Assembly (NCBI GenBank): GCA_003158495.1
Contig: PMJT01000178.1
Span: forward strand, 4,708-10,972
Direction: 5' to 3'
DNA: 6,265 bases
From: Chloroflexota bacterium
GTDB lineage: Bacteria; Chloroflexota; Limnocylindria; Limnocylindrales; CSP1-4
Shown here: piece after piece, positions 1 to 4,894 of the stretch
How positions within the stretch are numbered: position 1 is the first letter of the stretch
Layout: every line of letters starts with the position of its first letter
Program-made: the position numbers and the translations under genes
The notes under the pieces: generated by a model
What the model was told of the DNA's origin: nothing
Databases searched by the model: none
Seen by the model: only the letters and a program-made list of their open reading frames with translations

Positions 1-1200
1 GTAGTACTCCCACATCCGGATGAAACGCTCGTCGAATCCCTGCGAGCGGACCGCGTCGAGGTTTCCCATGAAGTGGGCGCGCCATTCCTGCAGGGTGCGC
101 ACGTAGCTCGGCGCGACATCCGTGACGCCGGTGAGCAGGAGCCGGGTCCGATGAAGAGACCTCTCGATGACAGAGAGGGACGGCAGCAGGCCGCCCGGGA
201 ATATGTAGAGCTGGATCCAGTTGGCCCCTCGCCGCTGCCGCTCGTAGGCGACGTCCGGATACGCGATTGTCTGCAGGCTCAGGCGGCCGCCCGGCTTAAG
301 CGCCTTGTCGCAAGCCTCAAAGAAGGCCTCGTAGTACTCGGCGCCCACGGCCTCGAGCATCTCGATCGACACGATGGCGTCGTAGGTCCCCTCGATCTCG
401 CGGTAGTCGCGCAGCTGGATGTCCACGAGAGCCTGCAGGCCGGCAGCCCTGACCCGCTCGACCGCGAGGTCCCGCTGGGCTTTGGAGATCGTGACCGACG
501 TCACGCGGCAGCCCAACTGTCCTGCGGCGTAGATCGCGAAGCCACCCCATCCACAGCCGATCTCCAGGACGTGCATCCCGGGTCGCAGGCCGGCGCCTTC
601 TGCCATCAGGCGGTACTTGTTCCTCTGGGCGTCGGAAAGGGACTGCTCCGGCGACTCGAACACGGCCGATGAGTAGGTCATGGTCTCGTCGAGGAAGAGG
701 CGGTAGAAATCGTTGCCGAGGTCGTAGTGGGCGGCGATGTTTCGGCGGCTGCCCGAGACGGTGTTGCGCCGCGAGCGATGCAGGAGGGTTCGCGGCAGCT
801 GCGCCAGGCGATGCCACGGGCCGCCCGCCAGGTCCAGGGATCCGAGGTTGAGCGCAGCCAGCGAGAGAAGAGCGGCCAGGTCCGGGCTCGACCACTGCCC
901 ATCCATGTACGACTCTCCGGCACCGACCTCGCCGTGAAGGACGATCCGCCGGGCGGCGGCCTTGTCGTGGACGCGTATCTCGGCCGTGCGATCGGAGGAA
1001 CTGTCGCCGTAGACGCGGCGCCGGCCGTCCGGTTCCACCACGGTCAGGCGGCCGATCCGGATGCGCGAGGCCATGGCAAGCGCCGCTCGCCAGGCAGCGG
1101 CTTCAAGAGCCGGCAGGCGGGTCAGGCCCCGGCGTTCCGCCTGGGCCGAGTGGCTCGAGGCTTCCTGCGCCCTATCGGTTGTTGCGGTTCCGGCTCTCAT
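1..1200 (-). CDS. CFA-family SAM-dependent fatty acyl methyltransferase (ufaA1-like), 3'-truncated by window edge
   Basis: An uninterrupted 400-codon frame starts at ATG 1200-1198 and is still open at base 1. It likely transfers a methyl(ene) group from S-adenosylmethionine to an unsaturated acyl chain of a membrane phospholipid. An N-terminal lipid-binding region (about 1-145) precedes NIAAHYDLGNDFY (154-166), the SAM-binding loop LEIGCGWGG (212-220), EMLEAVG (280-286), YIFPGG (332-337) and a C-terminal FIRMWEYY (393-400). About 25-35 residues should remain outside, judging from E. coli Cfa. Aligned by eye to the five E. coli Cfa bicarbonate-site residues: Glu239 is kept (E283), Ile268 is kept (I312), Tyr317 is kept (Y366), but Cys139 is S178 and His266 is Q310. 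Cyclopropane formation is therefore not assured; methyl branching or methylation of a diene is possible. The start overlaps the DUF1365 stop (ATGA), with a modest AGGGA site 9 bases upstream. Family assignment is very secure; the product is inference. Confidence 0.95.
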   Translation of the reverse strand, partial: MRAGTATTDRAQEASSHSAQAERRGLTRLPALEAAAWRAALAMASRIRIGRLTVVEPDGRRRVYGDSSSDRTAEIRVHDKAAARRIVLHGEVGAGESYMDGQWSSPDLAALLSLAALNLGSLDLAGGPWHRLAQLPRTLLHRSRRNTVSGSRRNIAAHYDLGNDFYRLFLDETMTYSSAVFESPEQSLSDAQRNKYRLMAEGAGLRPGMHVLEIGCGWGGFAIYAAGQLGCRVTSVTISKAQRDLAVERVRAAGLQALVDIQLRDYREIEGTYDAIVSIEMLEAVGAEYYEAFFEACDKALKPGGRLSLQTIAYPDVAYERQRRGANWIQLYIFPGGLLPSLSVIERSLHRTRLLLTGVTDVAPSYVRTLQEWRAHFMGNLDAVRSQGFDERFIRMWEYY

Positions 1201-1988
1201 CGGGCCGTTCCCTGTCCAGGTGGCAAGGCTCCGGCGACCCTCGTTCCGTGGCCCCTCGCCGCCCCGTGGCGGTGGAAGGACGCTCCCTTGAGCCACAGCC
1301 GCAGGGCGTGCCAGTAGATCGCGCCGATGGTCTTGAGCGTCACGAACGGGTAGCGGGTGAGAAGCCGGCCCACCGCGCGATTGGTTGCCGGGAGGCGCCG
1401 GAGGACGACACTGGTCGTCAACACGGGCGAGCCGTGCTCGGTCTCGTTGATCGCGATCCGCAGCTCAGACGGGCGATCCCACGTCCGCACCGTGTAACCC
1501 GCGTCCATGCCGATGAAGGGCGACACGTAGAAGTCCTTCTCCATCGAGGCCGTGTGCTCGTCGCCTCGACGCTCCGGCCATAGCGTATACAGCCGCCGTT
1601 CGCCGTGAGTGTTGTTCACCTCGACGATCACGACCCGCAACTCGCCGGCAGCATCGCGGCACAAGTAGAAGCTGGCCGGGTTGAAGAGGTAGCCCAGGAT
1701 GCGCAGGTTCGTGACCAGCGTGATGCGCCAGTCGACCGGGTCGACACTGTAGCCCGAAAGGTGCTCCCGCACCGATTCGGCGAGCGATACCGCCGGGGGA
1801 AGCATGTGATCGTCGTCGCGGAATGTCAGGACGTTGCGCCTGTTCCGGCTCACGAGCCTGAGCTTCGAGGCCGCCTCGTCGATCTCATCCAGGTCGAGGG
1901 CGAAGTACCAGACGTCGTGCTCGAGCTCGTAGACGAATGGGCTCGAGCGGCGATGCCGAACCTTGCCCTCCAGCAGGTGCGACCTCAT
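1197..1988 (-). CDS. DUF1365 family protein
   Basis: A 263-residue protein, the usual length for DUF1365. Family hallmarks run in order: VRHRRSSPFVY near the N-terminus (10-20), LRILGYLFNPASFYLC (95-110), EVNNTHGERRLY (123-134), KDFYVSPFIGMDAGY (151-165) and HALRLWLKGASFH (227-239). No membrane span or signal peptide is evident. The biochemical activity is unknown to me; the family is almost always beside a CFA-type methyltransferase and an FAD amine-oxidase-like protein (Rv0448c is the mycobacterial counterpart), so a role in the same fatty acyl modification is inferred. Both ends are translationally coupled: ATG 1988 overlaps the stop of the FAD gene, with GAGGAG at 1997-2002 (8-base spacer), and its own stop overlaps the next start. 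The His/Gly/Arg-containing tail after about residue 240 looks non-conserved. Confidence 0.93.
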   Translation of the reverse strand: MRSHLLEGKVRHRRSSPFVYELEHDVWYFALDLDEIDEAASKLRLVSRNRRNVLTFRDDDHMLPPAVSLAESVREHLSGYSVDPVDWRITLVTNLRILGYLFNPASFYLCRDAAGELRVVIVEVNNTHGERRLYTLWPERRGDEHTASMEKDFYVSPFIGMDAGYTVRTWDRPSELRIAINETEHGSPVLTTSVVLRRLPATNRAVGRLLTRYPFVTLKTIGAIYWHALRLWLKGASFHRHGAARGHGTRVAGALPPGQGTAR

Positions 1989-3256
1989 GCCGCCAGCTCC
2001 TCGATCGAGGCCGACACCATCGCCGCTGCCTCGTAGCCAGAGCGGCAGCCGTCCTCGTGAAAGCCGTAACCGAGGTGTGCGCCCGCGTACCAGGTCCGGT
2101 TGCGGCCCTGTGTAGCGCGCAGGTCATGCTGGGCGTTGAGCGTCCGAAACGTGTACATGGGGTGGCTGAATTCACGGGCCACGATCACTCGATCGGTCTC
2201 GATCTCCCTCCCCGGGTTCAGCGACACGAAGTACTGCCCGGGTCCGGGCAGCGACTGCAAACGGTTCATGTGATAGGTCATGGTCACTTCGCCGCTCGGC
2301 CGGCGGCAGTCGGCCACGTCCACGTTCCAGGAGGCCCACGCCCGGTCGGCCTTCGGCATGACCCCCTCGTCGGTGTGGAGCACGACCATATTGCGAGAGT
2401 AGTCGAAGCCCGAGAGCGTGTTCCGTTCCACGAGGTCGGCGTCGCGCAGCAGGGCCATTGCGTCGTCGGCATGAGTGGCCATAACCACGGCATCGAACCG
2501 CTCCGCGGTCCCGTCGGCCGTGGTCACGGTGGCGCCGCCGGCATCCCGCGTAACTGAGACGACCCCGCTGTCGAGGCGCACGGCGTCTTCGGGCAGCGTG
2601 GCCAGGATCTTCTTGACGTATTCGTTCGATCCGCCCTTCACGACTCGCCACTTGACCTTGCTGGGATAGCCGATGAGGCCGTGGTTGTCGAGGAAGTGGA
2701 GCAGGTAGTCGAGCGGAAAGTCGAGGATCCGATCGGCGGCCGTAGACCATACCGCCGACGTCACTGGGACGATGAAGTGGTTCCGAAAGGCCGAGCCGTA
2801 GTGGCCGCGGTCCAGGAAGTCGCCCAGGGTGTCGCGCGTGTTCGCGCCCGAGTCGAGGCGCTGGCGGGCCTCGCCGTAGAAGCGCAGGACCTCGCCGATC
2901 ATCTTCCAGTGCGAGGGCCGAAGGACCGTCCCGGGGCGCGGGAACCAGCCGCCGGCCCCTCGGCTGCTGAACTCGATTCCGCAGGATCCGCAAGTGCAGC
3001 CGAACGACATGTCGCTGGGCTGCGTCGCCACGCCCAGTTCGGCCAGGAGCCGCGTGAACAGCGGATACGTCTTCTCGTTGTAGACGATGAATCCGGTGTC
3101 CACCGCGACGGGTCCTCGATCAGTCTGGATCGAGACGGTGGCGGTATGCCCGCCGGCGGCGGGCTCTCTCTCGAACAACCGGACGTCGTGCTCGCCGTTC
3201 AGCACGTACGCAGCGGTCAGGCCGCTGATCCCGGAACCGACTACGGCAACCTTCAT
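1985..3256 (-). CDS. FAD-dependent amine-oxidase-like oxidoreductase (Rv0449c-like)
   Basis: A 423-residue flavoprotein, counted from ATG 3256. The N-terminus MKVAVVGSGISGLTAAY carries the GxGxxG dinucleotide-binding loop (7-12), followed by an acidic strand end (LFERE, 27-31) and GGHT (35-38). Further marks are VDTGFIVYNEKTYPLF (52-67), WSTAADRILDFPLDYLLHF (170-188), THADDAMALL (261-270), TYHMNRLQSL (327-336) and the C-terminal FAD-contacting YAGAHLGYGFHEDG (390-403). These place it in the NAD(P)/FAD amine-oxidase branch linked to DUF1365 and CFA genes. It probably oxidises or desaturates an acyl substrate of the same pathway; the substrate is unknown. A CTCGSC motif (C87, C89, C92) is an odd point. 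Alternative starts are ATG 3265 and GTG 3268. I prefer 3256 because it gives the canonical family N-terminus and sits 11 bases after the Shine-Dalgarno core. The stop overlaps the DUF1365 start (ATGA). Confidence 0.94.
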   Translation of the reverse strand: MKVAVVGSGISGLTAAYVLNGEHDVRLFEREPAAGGHTATVSIQTDRGPVAVDTGFIVYNEKTYPLFTRLLAELGVATQPSDMSFGCTCGSCGIEFSSRGAGGWFPRPGTVLRPSHWKMIGEVLRFYGEARQRLDSGANTRDTLGDFLDRGHYGSAFRNHFIVPVTSAVWSTAADRILDFPLDYLLHFLDNHGLIGYPSKVKWRVVKGGSNEYVKKILATLPEDAVRLDSGVVSVTRDAGGATVTTADGTAERFDAVVMATHADDAMALLRDADLVERNTLSGFDYSRNMVVLHTDEGVMPKADRAWASWNVDVADCRRPSGEVTMTYHMNRLQSLPGPGQYFVSLNPGREIETDRVIVAREFSHPMYTFRTLNAQHDLRATQGRNRTWYAGAHLGYGFHEDGCRSGYEAAAMVSASIEELAA

Positions 3257-3267
3257 TCTGTCCATCA

Positions 3268-3302
3268 CCCCCTGTTCGAAACGAAGTCGAAAACAGATGG
3301 GG
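3268..3302 (-). promoter_or_regulatory. Bulged hairpin that would sequester the FAD-gene ribosome-binding site
   Basis: In the RNA of the minus strand, CCCC (3302-3299) pairs with GGGG (3271-3268), CTGTT (3296-3292) with AACAG (3276-3272), and CGA (3289-3287) with TCG (3279-3277). This leaves two 2-base bulges on the 5' arm and a 7-base loop, for 12 pairs in total. The 3' arm contains the AGGGGG Shine-Dalgarno core (3273-3268) of the FAD gene; with TGAT after it this matches the extended anti-SD complement AGGAGGTGAT at all but one position. No U-run follows, so it is not an intrinsic terminator. The pairing is seen directly; a role in translation control is inferred. Confidence 0.45.
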
Positions 3303-3317
3303 CAGTGGCGGCCGGAA

Positions 3318-3821
3318 TTACGAGCCCGGCGAGCGGGCCGGGGCCGCGGGGTCAGCAGCCTGTTGCGGGGCCGCGGTCTCTCGTGCCGACATCTCGTTCA
3401 GCGTCTTCTCCATCCCTGCAAGAGCGTCCTTCGCAATCTTGCGGAATGAGCCGCCCAGGAACGGCTGGATCAGCCTCAGCAGGCCGCCTAGCCGGATGTC
3501 GGCCGTGTAGTCGATGCGGGTGCCCGTCCCCGATCGCTCGAAGCGGATCTCGTCGACCGCCGAGACACCCGAACCCGAACCTGTGAGCACGACGCGGCGC
3601 ATCGGCTCCAGCTCCGAGACGCGGTATTCCATCGGGGCGAACCGGCCACCCATCCGAACCATGAGCCTGTACCGGGCGCCGATCGCCGGCGGCCCGGGGT
3701 TGACGGCCTCGGACGATCTGACGCCCGGATCCCATCGACTCGAGTTTGCGAAATCCGCGACAAACGGAAATGCCACATCCAACGAGAGCGGAGTTTCGAT
3801 CTCTTCATGAAGCCTGGTCAT
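3318..3821 (-). CDS. SRPBCC (START-like/polyketide cyclase-type) family protein
   Basis: A 167-residue protein of the SRPBCC helix-grip fold, a hydrophobic-cavity fold that binds lipids or similar ligands. The pattern is typical: AFPFVADFANSSRWDPGV (18-34 region), the GARYRL strand (48-53), the MEYRVSELEPMRRVVLTGSG strands (64-83), DEIRFERSGTGTRIDY (90-105), and a C-terminal helix after RLGGLLRLIQPFLGG that ends near residue 146. The last 20 residues are Ala/Pro/Gln-rich and probably disordered. No catalytic residues can be named. Start ATG 3821 is chosen over GTG 3824 because AGGAG (3828-3832) lies 6 bases before it. It is first in the minus-strand operon, 61 bases before the FAD gene, and divergent from the SDR gene. 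A role binding or presenting the lipid substrate is inference from context. Confidence 0.9.
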   Translation of the reverse strand: MTRLHEEIETPLSLDVAFPFVADFANSSRWDPGVRSSEAVNPGPPAIGARYRLMVRMGGRFAPMEYRVSELEPMRRVVLTGSGSGVSAVDEIRFERSGTGTRIDYTADIRLGGLLRLIQPFLGGSFRKIAKDALAGMEKTLNEMSARETAAPQQAADPAAPARSPGS

Positions 3822-3870
3822 CACGATCTCCTGCAGGTCCCTTCCGAGACCCGGTGTTGCGAGGTACTAA
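3822..3870. promoter_or_regulatory. 49-base divergent start region with both ribosome-binding sites
   Basis: This gap separates the start codons of the SRPBCC (minus) and SDR (plus) genes. It contains AGGAG for the SRPBCC gene (3828-3832, minus, 6-base spacer) and GAGG for the SDR gene (3861-3864, plus, 6-base spacer to TTG 3871). The SRPBCC site is embedded in a perfect 8-base palindrome, CCTGCAGG (3830-3837). The only AT-rich patch is at about 3865-3873 (TACTAATTG). I see no convincing -35/-10 pair on either strand inside the gap, so promoters must be weak or non-canonical, or lie inside the opposing coding sequences. Confidence 0.5.
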
Positions 3871-4848
3871 TTGGATCCGAGGAACCTTCTCGACTGGACG
3901 CTCGAGCTGACGGTCGTCGCCAGCTTCGGTCGCCCAGGACTAGTTCTCCGTCGGCGGCTGTTTGGATGGGATTCGCCAGCGCCGAATTCCATGGCTGGAC
4001 GGACCGTCCTCGTCACCGGCCCAACCTCAGGGCTCGGGCGAGCCGCGACCGAAGCCCTCGCGGCGCTCGGCGCCCGGGTCGTCCTCGTAGGCCGGAGCCC
4101 GGAACGTTTGGCCGCGCTCCGGGATTCGCTGACTCGTGAGCACGGCGAGGATCGCTTCCCCGTAGTCCTGGCCGACATGGGCTCACTGGCATCAGTGAGG
4201 GCGGCCGCGAACCTGGTTCTCGCCACCGAATCGCGGCTCGACGTGCTCATCGACAACGCCGGGGCCATATTCGCGGAACGAACCGTCGGCCCGGACGGCA
4301 TCGAGGCGACCCTTGCCACGCTCGTCGTCGGCCCGTTTGCGCTCGAGGCGGCGCTGCTGCCGCTGATGGCCCGTACGCCGGGGTCCCGCATCGTCTCGGT
4401 GACCTCGGGTGGCATGTACACACAGCCCGTTCGCCTCGACGACCTGCAGTACGAACGGGAGCTGTGGTCCGGCCCGCGGGCCTATGCCCGGGCCAAGCGG
4501 ATCCAGGTGGCGCTGATGCGGGAGTGGAACCGGCGGCTGGTCAGGGCCGGGATCGACGTAGCAGCGAGCGCCATGCACCCCGGCTGGGCCGACACTCCGG
4601 GGCTGGCCGAGGCCCTGCCGGGCTTCCACCGGCGCATGCGGCCGCTCCTTCGCACCCCGGCCGAGGGAGCGGATACGATCGTCTGGCTGGCCAGGCGTTC
4701 TGCGGCGGTAGGCGGCAGGCTCTACCTGGACCGGAGGCCGCGGCCGTTCGACCGCATCCCCGCCACCAGGCTCACGGCGGAGGACCGGCGGCGGCTTTGG
4801 GATGCCGTCCTGGAGCTATCCGGGTCACCCGATCCGATAAGAGTTTGA
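3871..4848 (+). CDS. Short-chain dehydrogenase/reductase, DHRS12-like with N-terminal extension
   Basis: A 325-residue NAD(P)-dependent oxidoreductase with a Rossmann fold. About 40 residues (LLDWTLELTVVASFGRPGL...) precede the core, an extension shared by the DHRS12-like group, which supports the TTG start at 3871 (GAGG 6 bases upstream) over ATG 3991. Core motifs: TGPTSGLG cofactor loop (49-56), ADMGS (101-105), NAG (129-131), catalytic S179, and YARAK with Y205 and K209. The group-specific segments HPGWADTPG (236-244) and LRTPAEGADTIVWLA (260-274) follow. The position of the fourth SDR catalytic residue (Asn in NxLG) is Leu151 (LVVGPF), so it is a non-canonical tetrad. It is divergent from the SRPBCC gene and commonly accompanies FAD/DUF1365/CFA sets, so a redox step on a fatty acyl or related lipid is inferred. 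The substrate is unknown. Confidence 0.93.
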   Translation: MDPRNLLDWTLELTVVASFGRPGLVLRRRLFGWDSPAPNSMAGRTVLVTGPTSGLGRAATEALAALGARVVLVGRSPERLAALRDSLTREHGEDRFPVVLADMGSLASVRAAANLVLATESRLDVLIDNAGAIFAERTVGPDGIEATLATLVVGPFALEAALLPLMARTPGSRIVSVTSGGMYTQPVRLDDLQYERELWSGPRAYARAKRIQVALMREWNRRLVRAGIDVAASAMHPGWADTPGLAEALPGFHRRMRPLLRTPAEGADTIVWLARRSAAVGGRLYLDRRPRPFDRIPATRLTAEDRRRLWDAVLELSGSPDPIRV

Positions 4849-4851
4849 CGA

Positions 4852-4867
4852 CGCTCGCGGCGGAGCG
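4852..4867. terminator. Weak hairpin between the convergent SDR and LCP genes
   Basis: The 46-base gap 4849-4894 separates two convergent stop codons. It holds a 5-bp stem CGCTC/GAGCG with the 6-base loop GCGGCG (4852-4867), and a smaller CCCT/AGGG stem (4883-4893). Neither is followed by a T-run on either strand, so a classical intrinsic terminator is not shown. A bidirectional or Rho-assisted stop is possible from position alone. Confidence 0.22.
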
Positions 4868-4894
4868 CCCGTCCCGAATCGACCCTCGAAGGGC

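Noticed and set aside
73..672. Plus-strand open frame of 199 codons
   Set aside because: It is the antisense shadow of the CFA-family gene, whose full frame (1200 to 1) shows unmistakable family motifs; this frame shows none.
317..923. Minus-strand open frames at 317-895 and 678-923
   Set aside because: Both lie in other frames of the CFA-family gene and are Arg/Pro-rich, as expected for out-of-frame high-GC DNA.
1999..2010. Perfect 12-base palindrome CCTCGATCGAGG near the end of the FAD gene
   Set aside because: It lies in coding sequence (Ser-Ile-Glu-Glu), has no loop, and overlaps the DUF1365 ribosome site only incidentally; GATC/TCGA-rich palindromes are expected at this GC content.
2681..3586. 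Plus-strand open frame of 301 codons spanning the FAD and SRPBCC genes
   Set aside because: Antisense to two well-supported genes, crosses their junction, and has no recognisable domain.
3851..3900. Possible -35/-10 elements for either divergent gene
   Set aside because: No hexamer pair with acceptable match and 16-18 base spacing could be found on either strand; naming one would be guesswork.
3867..4629. Minus-strand open frames opposite the SDR gene
   Set aside because: The SDR frame has full cofactor and catalytic motifs; the antisense frames are low-complexity Ser/Arg/Ala-rich shadows.
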